Origin: an uncultured Saprospiraceae bacterium
GTDB lineage: Bacteria > Bacteroidota > Bacteroidia > Chitinophagales > Saprospiraceae
Length of the DNA: 49,385 nt
Direction: 5' to 3'
Assembly (NCBI GenBank): GCA_937926205.1
Contig: CALEYL010000025.1
Location: forward strand, 1 to 49,385
In this document: positions 43,051 to 49,385 of the stretch, piece by piece
Numbering within the stretch: position 1 is the first letter of the stretch
How the letters are laid out: each line of letters opens with the position of its first letter
Made by a program: the position numbers and the translations under genes
The notes under the pieces: generated by a model
The model's input: only the letters and a program-made list of their open reading frames with translations
What the model was told of the DNA's origin: nothing
Database searches by the model: none

Positions 43051-43227
43051 TTATTGCCTTTTTTCAAGAATGCCCTGATATTCCGATTTGAAACTTGAAA
43101 TCCCTTCAGAATCGAAAGATACAATGTTCGCATACATTTTACTTTTTCTTCTTCCTATAATGTCGCCTCTGACACTTTTAAACACGCCATTCCCGAAATG
43201 AACGTTAATTTTAACCTTTTCAGGCAT
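43051..43227 (-). CDS. small 58-residue protein upstream of the radical SAM gene
   Basis: ATG at 43227. The sequence begins MPEKVKINVHFGNGVFKS, continues VRGDIIGRRKSKMYANIV, and ends SEYQGILEKRQ. Composition is normal for a soluble protein: basic in the middle, no signal peptide, no Cys. It ends 20 bp before the radical SAM start, on the same strand. Such a pairing is what a RiPP precursor and its maturase look like, but no leader/core pattern or Gly-Gly site stands out. It could be an unrelated small protein or chance. Confidence 0.4.
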   Translation of the reverse strand: MPEKVKINVHFGNGVFKSVRGDIIGRRKSKMYANIVSFDSEGISSFKSEYQGILEKRQ

Positions 43228-43287
43228 GGTCAATAATGGATAGTTTTATACCTTGCCTTGCAACAACTTATCTACAACCAGGATACC

Positions 43288-45285
43288 ATGAACCGATTTT
43301 TACATTCATCCCGCATCAGGGCTTTCCTGATTTGTTTGCATGTTCTTCTTTTCATTTTCATTGATAGTGCCCGGGCACAACAGCCCGGCACTGCCGCAGC
43401 CAGAGCTTATCACGATGGCGAATTGGCATTGTTGGAGAAAAAATTCAAAAGAGCGCTTCAGTTTTTTGAAGATGCTATTGTGCTGCAGCCGGATTTTATG
43501 CAGGCCCGCCGGGCTGCGGGATTGTGTTACGAACAGTTGAATGAATTCGATAAAGCCATCAAATATTATGAAGACATTCTGCGCGTAAATCCTGCTTTTT
43601 CCAGGGTACTTTACTATCAAACGGGCCAACTGCATTATAAAACAGGAGAATACCGCAAAGCGCTTGGGTTTTTTCGGGAATATGAACGCCTGCGTTATGA
43701 CCCTTTTGAAACATTCGGACTGAACGGGGAGCAGGAGGCGCCTCAGGAGCCCGAACTAGATAAAAAGCTGATGGCCAATATTCGCGCCTGTGAAGTATCC
43801 CTCGACTCGCTTAAGTTTGTCAATCTGACAGATGTTAACAGCTTGGGTCCCGCGATTAATACGACCGCAGACGAATATTTTCCATTTGTGACCAACGACC
43901 AGTCACTCATTTATTTTACCAGGCGACGCAATGAACGCAGCGATGAAAACCTGTTTTTCAGCAGAGTAGAAAATAACCAATGGACTGCCGGTAAGCAGGT
44001 TGGAGGGTTTAATACGCCCCGCAACGAAGGGATGTGTACTTTTGTTCGGGATGGCAGGCACATGTACTTTACCGCCTGCAACCGGGAAGGCGGTCAGGGG
44101 CCCTGTGATCTTTGGGAAGCGAATGTAGATGGTGTTGAAATGTCAAACCTGCAAGTTTTGCAAGGGAAAACGAATTCAGAGCGATGGGAGTCCCAGGCCG
44201 CCATCAGCTGCGACGGGAACAAGCTGTTTTTCGCCAGCAACCGCCCCGGAGGGCTTGGTGGTACCGACTTGTGGTGCTCTCTTAAACAGGCCGACGGCAA
44301 ATGGGGAGAGGCGGTTAACCTTGGAGCTCCTATTAACACTGAACTGGACGAAGAAGCGCCCTTTATTACCAATGACGGGAAAACCCTTTATTTTTCATCT
44401 ACTGGGCATCTGGGATTGGGGGAGCAGGATATTTTTATGAGCTGGATAGATGAACGAACGGGGAATTGGAGCCCTCCCATTAATATCGGCCCACCGGTAA
44501 ATTCTCCTTTCAGAGAGCTTGGTTTTTTTCTTTCTGCCGATGGCGTCAATGGTTTTTTTGCGTCTAACAGGCCGGGTGGCAAAGGAGGCATGGATATTTA
44601 CGCTTTCAAACTTTCTGAACAATTGTACAGCGACCCGATTACATTCGTGGAAGGGTTTGTTAAGGACTCAGTTTTGGACATGACCATGCAGGCAACGGTG
44701 GAAATCGAAGGCAGAAACCCCATCGTTACCGCCAAAGATGGTCGATTTTTTTTATGTATTGGCGCCAGGGAAAATCTTAATGTCCAGGTAGGGAAGAAGT
44801 ACTACAAGCCTTACCAAAATCAGTTTCTGATCCCTGAGTGGGATAACCGAAATTTTTATACCATTGAATTATTGCTTCAGCCCACTACTGCGCCCCCGCC
44901 TGTTGCGCCTCCGGTTGCCGAAGCAGACCCCCCCCATCTTACACCAAAAGGCAAGACGCTCAGAGAACACCATCACAACGTCTACTTTAATTTTGACAAA
45001 TCAGCAATTGATGCCAATGAAGTCATGGAGATGGAAAAATTTTTGACACTGCTCCGGGATAAAAGCATTCAAAAAGCAGAAATTGTTGGTTTTGCTGACG
45101 ATATTGGCAATGATGCCTACAACCTCCGTCTTTCTGAAGAGCGCGCTAAAAACATTGCTTTGCTGCTTACCTCAAATGGCGTCATTGTTGACAGAATTTA
45201 TATGGAAGGAAAAGGTGAAATCCGGAACAATGATGAAAAATCCAAGAACAGAAGGGTAGAGGTGAAAATTTTTGTCTGGGAGTGA
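43288..45285 (+). CDS. PorE-like OmpA/beta-propeller/TPR protein 2
   Basis: 665 residues from the ATG at 43288 (signal peptide ending DSARAQ). Same order as the protein at 38142-40073: TPR (about 30-125), PD40 propeller (about 180-440; SCDGNKLFFASNRPGGLGGTDLW, TNDGKTLYFSSTGHLG, SADGVNGFFASNRPGGKGGMDIY), a CRD-like domain (about 455-530), a proline-rich linker (PPPVAPPVAEADPP), and the OmpA domain (VYFNFDKSAIDANEVMEME, GFADDIGN, NLRLSEERAKNIALLL, NRRVEVKIF). It probably binds peptidoglycan in the periplasm. Confidence 0.85.
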   Translation: MNRFLHSSRIRAFLICLHVLLFIFIDSARAQQPGTAAARAYHDGELALLEKKFKRALQFFEDAIVLQPDFMQARRAAGLCYEQLNEFDKAIKYYEDILRVNPAFSRVLYYQTGQLHYKTGEYRKALGFFREYERLRYDPFETFGLNGEQEAPQEPELDKKLMANIRACEVSLDSLKFVNLTDVNSLGPAINTTADEYFPFVTNDQSLIYFTRRRNERSDENLFFSRVENNQWTAGKQVGGFNTPRNEGMCTFVRDGRHMYFTACNREGGQGPCDLWEANVDGVEMSNLQVLQGKTNSERWESQAAISCDGNKLFFASNRPGGLGGTDLWCSLKQADGKWGEAVNLGAPINTELDEEAPFITNDGKTLYFSSTGHLGLGEQDIFMSWIDERTGNWSPPINIGPPVNSPFRELGFFLSADGVNGFFASNRPGGKGGMDIYAFKLSEQLYSDPITFVEGFVKDSVLDMTMQATVEIEGRNPIVTAKDGRFFLCIGARENLNVQVGKKYYKPYQNQFLIPEWDNRNFYTIELLLQPTTAPPPVAPPVAEADPPHLTPKGKTLREHHHNVYFNFDKSAIDANEVMEMEKFLTLLRDKSIQKAEIVGFADDIGNDAYNLRLSEERAKNIALLLTSNGVIVDRIYMEGKGEIRNNDEKSKNRRVEVKIFVWE

Positions 45286-45302
45286 CCCCCTTGTTATATT
45301 TG
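45271..45302 (+). promoter_or_regulatory. promoter of the haem-binding gene
   Basis: TTTG (45271-45274), a 20-bp spacer and TATATTTG (45295-45302) fit the Bacteroidota consensus exactly. It overlaps the end of the OmpA-family gene. The ATG at 45310 is at or within a few nt of the expected transcription start. Confidence 0.65.
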
Positions 45303-45309
45303 ATGTAAA

Positions 45310-45774
45310 ATGAGTAAAATGCTGAGAAAAATCCTTTGGGGACTGATTGCAGGATTCGTAATCATACAATTTTTTCGGATAGACAAGACAGTCAGGAAAG
45401 CAGATCCTGCCACTGATTTTGTGTGGATAACAAACCCTCCCGGCGAAGTCATGTCTTTGTTGAAGGTTGCCTGCTACGACTGCCATTCCTATCAAACCCA
45501 ATACCCCTGGTACACAAATGTTGCACCCATATCCTGGTGGATTGGGCATCATATTGAAGAAGCAAGAGATCATTTGAATTTTTCAATTTGGGGAACCTAC
45601 GATAGCAGCGACCAGTTAGATTTGTTGTACGCCTGCGCCGACGAAGTCGAAAAAGGGCGAATGCCTTTGGCTTCTTATACCTGGATACACGGGGCCGCAA
45701 AATTGACCGACTATCAGCGTGGACTGCTAAAAGATTGGTTCAATTCCGGCCAAATCGGAATGAACAGGCATTAG
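45310..45774 (+). CDS. haem-binding domain (Haem_bd) protein
   Basis: 154 residues (ATG 45310; ATG 45319 also possible). An N-terminal membrane anchor (LRKILWGLIAGFVIIQFF) is followed by the Haem_bd domain. The single c-type haem site is C55-Y-D-C-H59 in VACYDCHSYQTQYPWYTNVAPISWWIGHHI, and EVEKGRMPLASYTWIHGAAKLTD is the family end motif (the Met-Pro near the end can give an axial ligand). It is probably a membrane-anchored mono-haem cytochrome in the periplasm. Confidence 0.88.
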   Translation: MSKMLRKILWGLIAGFVIIQFFRIDKTVRKADPATDFVWITNPPGEVMSLLKVACYDCHSYQTQYPWYTNVAPISWWIGHHIEEARDHLNFSIWGTYDSSDQLDLLYACADEVEKGRMPLASYTWIHGAAKLTDYQRGLLKDWFNSGQIGMNRH

Positions 45775-46611
45775 TGTCTGTGTGAAGCAAACATGATTCA
45801 TGCGAACCAGGGGCTAAACGTGGATGATTTCTATGCAGACTATCTTTTGCTTTATGCATAAGTGCTCCTGATCCTTTAGGTGATTATTATACTCAAAAAG
45901 AGCTTACTCAATGATAGGCATTTCAATTCTCAATTAATAGTTTGTCACTTTTTTCATTACCAAAAAAGTAACCAAAAAGGCTAGCCTGCGCAAACTCCGT
46001 CCGTCAAACAGTGCGCAGGCAGGCCCCCCGCGCAGTGGAATAAATGAGCAGAAGTTTTGTAAACGAGAAACAGCTCCCGACCTGACTCCCTCTTGATAAT
46101 GAGACTACTCTATCAAATGAAACCGAGCTGCCAGCTGATTGTCAGAAAAACTAATGCTGGTCGGGGAGTTGTTGCCATATAGCGCCCCGGCAGGCGTATC
46201 GGCTCGCTGTGGGCTGGCTTGTGGGAGAGGGCGCCTTTTTTTGCCTTTCACAAATCTGCACGATATTAGAGCAGGCAACAGGCGTTAATACCCAATGAGA
46301 TCGGACTCAGAAACCAGGCAAAAATCAGCGGCGAGCCGAGGAGCCAACCTAAAACCAGATAAAAGATCGAATCGTTGATGGTTCCTCCCAACAAGCATGA
46401 AAATAAGGGCGCCTTATGGCAACGAGCCTTTTTGCTTACTTTTTGGGCGGCAACAAAAAGTAAGATAAACCCAGAAGCAAAGACCTGTGTATTAAGCTTT
46501 AGCAAGCATTGAAGCAGATGCACTGAGCATAAACATGATAAGGTATAAAAAGAACAGCAGTAAAAGTAATTTAGCCCCTGATTCGCATTAGTCATCCCGG
46601 GTTAAGGAAAA
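45775..46611. other. non-coding stretch with inverted repeat copies
   Basis: About 840 bp without a convincing gene. AAAAAGTAACCAAAAAGGCT (45963-45982) recurs inverted with one change at 46425-46444. GCCTGCGC (45984-45991) with GCGCAGGC (46013-46020) forms an 8-bp stem. A 109-codon minus frame (46266-46595) overlaps the second copy and is not supported as a gene. Confidence 0.5.
45946..46464. repeat. pair of inverted repeat copies, possible small mobile or REP-like element
   Basis: The plus-strand copy (45946-45982) and the minus-strand copy (46425-46464) share ACTTTTT, a variable 6-8 nt, then the 20-mer AAAAAGTAASCAAAAAGGCT with one mismatch. They face each other about 440 bp apart. No transposase frame lies between. 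The rule looks like a dispersed intergenic repeat. Confidence 0.45.
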
Positions 46612-46646
46612 GGACGGCCTGCCCCAATTAAGAGACCTGGCCGTCC
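46612..46646 (-). terminator. hairpin terminator after the ssb genes
   Basis: GGACGGCC (46612-46619) and GGCCGTCC (46639-46646) pair over 8 bp with a 19-nt loop. It is about 12 bp past the ssb stop codon at 46658. The following minus-strand sequence is only moderately T-rich. Confidence 0.5.
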
Positions 46647-46657
46647 CCGCCTCGCGG

Positions 46658-46987
46658 TCAGTTCAATAGTGCAAATTCACTCACCACAATTTCCGGAATC
46701 GTCCGCTTAACACCATTGCTGTCTTCATAATTTCTGTAAGTCAGCTTTCCCTGAACCGCAACTTCTTTTCCTTTTTTCAACAAAGTGCCCATCAATTCAG
46801 CTGTTTTTCCCCAGGCTACACAATTGTGCCATTGGGTATCGGTCACTTTTTCTCCGTTTTCCTTTTTATAGGTATCGCTGGTTGCCAGAGAGATTTTTGC
46901 AACACTTTTGCCACTTTCAAGTTGCTTTACTTCGGGGTCTTTACCAAGATTCCCGATCAACATGATGCTGTTTTTGATGTTATTCAT
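46658..46987 (-). CDS. ssb: single-stranded DNA-binding protein, short form 1
   Basis: 109 residues, only the OB fold: NSIMLIGNLGKDPEVKQLES, VAKISLATSDTY, DTQWHNCVAWGKTAELM, LKKGKEVAVQGKLTYRNYED and the closing strand EIVVSEFALLN. The Gly-rich linker and the acidic DDDIPF-like tail of housekeeping SSB are absent. Such short SSBs are usual extra copies in Bacteroidota. It lies behind a second copy (47040-47369) with a 52-bp gap and is likely cotranscribed. Confidence 0.92.
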   Translation of the reverse strand: MNNIKNSIMLIGNLGKDPEVKQLESGKSVAKISLATSDTYKKENGEKVTDTQWHNCVAWGKTAELMGTLLKKGKEVAVQGKLTYRNYEDSNGVKRTIPEIVVSEFALLN

Positions 46988-47039
46988 GATTTTATATTTA
47001 ATTTAAAGAAATAAAATTTTATTAATTAAAGACATCGAA

Positions 47040-47369
47040 TTAGTTCAGTAACATAAATTCATTTACGATCACTTCCGTTGTAAACCGCGTATTCCCCTCT
47101 TTGTCCTCAAATGTCCGATGCGTAAGCTTTCCCTGAACCGCCACTTCTTTCCCTTTTGCCAGCAATACCTGCATGATTTCTGCGATTTTCCCCCATCCTA
47201 CCAATTGGTGCCATTGTACATCAATAATTTTTTCCCCTTTTCCATTTTGGAAAACCTCTTTGGTAGAGAGCGATACCCGTGCAATGGCATTTCCACTTTC
47301 CAGTTGTTTGTACTCTACTTCTTTTCCCAGGCATCCGATTAACTGCACATGATTTCTTAGATTGTTCAT
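47040..47369 (-). CDS. ssb: single-stranded DNA-binding protein, short form 2
   Basis: 109 residues, same length and layout as the copy at 46658: NHVQLIGCLGKEVEYKQLES, IARVSLSTKEVF, DVQWHQLVGWGKIAEIM, LAKGKEVAVQGKLTHRTFED, VIVNEFMLLN. About half of the residues are identical to the neighbour, so the tandem duplication is old. It also lacks the acidic tail. A possible -7 element CATCTTTG lies at 47410-47417 on the minus strand. Confidence 0.92.
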   Translation of the reverse strand: MNNLRNHVQLIGCLGKEVEYKQLESGNAIARVSLSTKEVFQNGKGEKIIDVQWHQLVGWGKIAEIMQVLLAKGKEVAVQGKLTHRTFEDKEGNTRFTTEVIVNEFMLLN

Positions 47370-47496
47370 AACGACATCATTTTGAAGTGAATGAAATTTG
47401 TTGACGAGGCAAAGATGAAGGCAGCCTGAGGCAGGAGCCGTTTAATAAACATCTAATGCCGTTTGTATCCGTTTGTAATCAATTATTGTGATATAA

Positions 47497-47515
47497 AAAA
47501 ATGATAATCATTACT
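47497..47515. promoter_or_regulatory. Fur-box-like palindrome
   Basis: The 19-bp sequence centred on AATGATAATCATT matches 15 of 19 positions of the classical Fur consensus. It is about 130 bp upstream of the promoter at 47625 and 130 bp from the ssb start. Fur consensus sites in this phylum are less well known, so the call is tentative. Confidence 0.35.
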
Positions 47516-47624
47516 TTATGACAAGCTATTGTTTTTTAGAAAATTCCTGAATTTTGCAAAGCTTCTTCATTAAGATGAAAATAAGCCGCTTGATCATGCG
47601 TTACATAGATCAGATACAGAGGCC

Positions 47625-47653
47625 TTGTTAAAGCCCTTCTGATCTTATTTTTG
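47625..47653 (+). promoter_or_regulatory. promoter of the LuxR-type regulator
   Basis: TTG (47625-47627), an 18-bp spacer and TATTTTTG (47646-47653), exact to TAnnTTTG. Transcription should start near 47660. Confidence 0.55.
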
Positions 47654-47698
47654 CAAAACAATTACCGGACTTTCGAAGCAGGGTTAGAAAAAATCTTT

Positions 47699-47953
47699 GT
47701 GCAGGTTTGCATATCAAAACATAGTATATTGCTTGATTTGGCTTATCTTTCTATTTTTGTGCTGATAATCTGTAATTTTCCGGCATTGATCCCTCCAATC
47801 CTCAATCAACTGAGTGCTAAATTTTTTGTAATCCCTATGGTGCTTGCTTTAGAGCTTCTGTACTTTAATTTCAGTAAAAGTACCGTGGCGGGTAGCCTGC
47901 ACAGACAACATTCAAACAATAATGCACACGATCAAAACTATTTTGGCGGATGA
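47699..47953 (+). CDS. possible small hydrophobic leader protein
   Basis: A frame with a possible GTG start at 47699 encodes about 84 residues with two hydrophobic segments (SILLDLAYLSIFVLIICNF and FFVIPMVLALELLYF), then a His/Asn-rich tail. It overlaps the LuxR-type regulator by 32 nt. It has no ATG at the front and no known family. It could be a real membrane peptide or an untranslated leader. Confidence 0.25.
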   Translation: MQVCISKHSILLDLAYLSIFVLIICNFPALIPPILNQLSAKFFVIPMVLALELLYFNFSKSTVAGSLHRQHSNNNAHDQNYFGG

Positions 47954-48599
47954 TCACCGGATATTTATTGAAGGCCTGAAAGCCGTCCTAAACCGACACC
48001 CTACATTCCGTTTTGATATTTTAGGCGAAGCCGGTAGCGGAATGGAGCTCATAAGGACGTTGAAAACGTCCGTTGACGCAGATCTCCTCATTTTGGATTT
48101 AAACCTTCCTGAAACCGACGGCCTTGAGGTAATGCGCATGCTCAAAGAAAGCAAAACGGCCGTCAGAATATTGGCGCTTACTTCACATGGCGAGCCTGAC
48201 ATCATTAAATCGGCTTTCCGTTTTGGCGCAAACGGGTATATCCTCAAGAACGGGAGTATTTCAGAACTTTATCATGCCATTGACGAGGTGATGATTGGTT
48301 CCCGATACATAGGAGAAGGCCTGGCTCTGCCCGATGAATCGGAAAAGTACAGCAAAAACAAAATTTTCACCAAAACCTTTCTACAGGAAGGCCGCCTGTT
48401 TAAAAGACACAATCTGACCAAACGGGAGTTAGAAATTTTGCGACTTATTGCTCAGGCTTTTAGCAATAAAGAAATTGCTAAAGAGTTGTTTATCAGCGAC
48501 CAAACGGTAAGTGTCCATCGCAAGAACATCATGCGCAAACTTGGTGCATCCAATACGGCGGGTCTTATCAAAATTGCGTATGATAACAGCATCGTTTAA
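47922..48599 (+). CDS. NarL/LuxR-type response regulator
   Basis: 225 residues. Receiver domain: D10-D11, phospho-acceptor D59 (LILDLNLPETDG), T87 and K109 (YILKNGSISEL). C-terminal LuxR HTH: LTKRELEILRLIAQAFSNKEIAKELFISDQTVSVHRKNIMRKLG. No histidine kinase is adjacent, so it is an orphan in this window. The linker between the domains is about 40 residues and basic (KYSKNKIFTK). Targets unknown. Confidence 0.93.
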   Translation: MHTIKTILADDHRIFIEGLKAVLNRHPTFRFDILGEAGSGMELIRTLKTSVDADLLILDLNLPETDGLEVMRMLKESKTAVRILALTSHGEPDIIKSAFRFGANGYILKNGSISELYHAIDEVMIGSRYIGEGLALPDESEKYSKNKIFTKTFLQEGRLFKRHNLTKRELEILRLIAQAFSNKEIAKELFISDQTVSVHRKNIMRKLGASNTAGLIKIAYDNSIV

Positions 48600-48812
48600 C
48601 GGTATTCGGGTGAAATTCTTAATGGTATCTTAAAAATACCACATTTAGGGTATCTCAACACACATATTTACGCTTTATATTTGTGCCGATATTGTAACAA
48701 GGACTGACAACACCGTACTGAAAGGATTGAGGAATTACGACACCAGATCGACCGATTTAGCCTACTGCCCTGCTCGGGGAAACGCATCTGAAAAAAAAAT
48801 TTAGTGAATCTG

Positions 48813-48842
48813 TTGTTTTTCGATGGAAATATTATACATTTG
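48813..48842 (+). promoter_or_regulatory. promoter near the right edge
   Basis: TTG (48813-48815), a 19-bp spacer, TACATTTG (48835-48842). Transcription would start about 48849 and read into a stretch without an obvious gene. Confidence 0.45.
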
Positions 48843-48872
48843 TCCCGTTGAAAAAAAACAAATTGCAATCCC

Positions 48873-48989
48873 ATGACATTAAAAAGTACACTTCAACAAG
48901 TTGTCCTCTATTATTATTACCGCACACTACCTCGGTTAAGTTTCTTGACTTTTCGCATTCAATTTTCCAAAGCACTAATAAAGTACTGA
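48873..48989 (+). CDS. possible 38-residue peptide
   Basis: ATG 30 bp after a good -7 element. The peptide has a Tyr run (VVLYYYYRTLP) and basic residues and ends ALIKY. No known family. Listed because the promoter is better than the ORF. Confidence 0.2.
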   Translation: MTLKSTLQQVVLYYYYRTLPRLSFLTFRIQFSKALIKY

Positions 48990-49350
48990 TTTCACCGCAT
49001 CTATCTCAAAGCCCTGCTGCTTTGAGCGGAACTGCCATTTTTCAATGGCAAACAGTTGCACAACGGTGTGTCTGTCTACTTTGACAAGTTTGCAATCAAT
49101 TCGTTTCCAAAAATAAATTTTGTAAGCCTGAAAAGTTATTTAGTGCCCAGACGACGACCTGCACGAATGCTTTTTATCTCCTTTTTTATAAAGACGACGA
49201 CCTTAAGGAGAACATGCTTACTACACAAACTTTTGGCTATTCAGCGGTCCTGTTGCTTATCTATCGAACAATAAGCTGTGGGATTACTTATCTCAGATAG
49301 CACCATAATCTTTTTTTTAACCTAATTCTTTTTACACAAATTGTAATCTT

Positions 49351-49385
49351 ATGGAAAAGACGAATTCTACTTTCGTTTCTCCGCG
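49351..49385 (+). CDS. start of a gene cut by the right edge (partial)
   Basis: ATG followed by EKTNSTFVSP, open to the end of the window. The preceding AT-rich sequence offers no exact promoter match. Too short to identify. Confidence 0.4.
   Translation, partial: MEKTNSTFVSP

Larger units (their letters stand above)
47370..47921. other. divergent region with repeat, Fur-like palindrome and leader
   Basis: CCGTTTGTA occurs twice (47459-47467, 47469-47477; 10-bp period). AATGATAATCATT (47500-47512) is a perfect palindrome close to the Fur consensus. A strong promoter (47625-47653) starts a leader of about 260 nt before the LuxR-type regulator, inside which a hydrophobic frame is open (see 47699). 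Confidence 0.5.
48600..49350. other. region with promoters but no clear gene
   Basis: TATATTTG (48676-48683) and TTG-N19-TACATTTG (48813-48842) look like promoters. Behind the second, a 38-codon ORF (48873-48989, MTLKSTLQQVVLYYYYRTLP...) has no family. GGTAT/ATACC (48624-48640) is a weak hairpin after the regulator. A 78-codon frame starting with TTG at 48848 is not convincing. Confidence 0.45.

Noticed and set aside
46266..46595. 109-codon minus-strand frame with hydrophobic C-terminus
   Set aside because: Part of it is the translation of the inverted repeat copy (46425-46464), and the remainder has no recognisable family.
1..49385. tRNA, rRNA, CRISPR array, transposase or prophage
   Set aside because: I looked for tRNA T-loop patterns, regularly spaced repeats, and integrase or transposase motifs and saw none. 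A covariance-model scan would be decisive for RNAs.

Overview
The window looks like a chromosomal segment of a Bacteroidota bacterium, most likely of the Saprospiria or a neighbouring class. The signs are type IX secretion (T9SS) C-terminal sorting domains, PorE-like OmpA/beta-propeller proteins, TonB receptors with an N-terminal carboxypeptidase-like domain (one paired with a DUF4249 lipoprotein), AraC regulators fused to membrane segments, almost no Shine-Dalgarno sequences, and repeated matches to the Bacteroidota promoter (TTG/TTTG about 20 nt before TAnnTTTG). No tRNA, rRNA, CRISPR array, transposase, integrase or phage gene was recognised. The family assignments come from reading motifs, not from database searches.

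Layout. 1-5.1 kb (minus strand): two decayed pieces of NHL-propeller/T9SS genes, a secreted NTF2-like protein, a MarR regulator with two matching operator-like palindromes, a membrane AraC regulator and an intact NHL-T9SS protein. 5.2-8.9 kb (plus): an NTF2-like lipoprotein, then a probable electron-transfer operon (di-haem oxidoreductase, Tat-type Rieske protein, outer-membrane barrel) behind a palindrome in the promoter. 9-15.8 kb: serine hydrolase, acetyltransferase, DbpA-like helicase, LolA-like protein, OsmC, ScpB. 15.8-18.6 kb (minus): a muropeptide salvage operon (dipeptide epimerase, MurQ, MurK-like kinase). 18.6-24.5 kb (plus): a cysteine-rich protein plus a probable metal TonB receptor, an S41 peptidase and an AraC regulator.

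24.7-29.7 kb (plus) is the most interesting block. An OmpR-type response regulator and its histidine kinase are followed by a DM13 lipoprotein, a beta-barrel, a second DM13 lipoprotein and a DUF547 protein. The response-regulator gene and the first DM13 gene carry near-identical upstream modules (a TTGTGATA direct repeat with an 11-bp period) at nearly the same distance from their start codons. This suggests that the two-component system activates both itself and the DM13 operon: a small, self-contained and probably undescribed envelope redox system.

29.9-36 kb (plus): TonB receptor/DUF4249 pair, a glycosyltransferase, and an Nramp-like transporter that lacks the canonical metal ligands. 36-45.8 kb: a RoxA-like di-haem cytochrome with a CxxC partner, two PorE-like paralogues flanking a TPR protein and a radical SAM-SPASM protein (with a small ORF just upstream), and a haem-binding protein. 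45.8-49.4 kb: a repeat-bearing non-coding stretch, two tandem tail-less SSB genes, a LuxR-type response regulator behind a long leader, and a largely empty right edge where a new gene begins.
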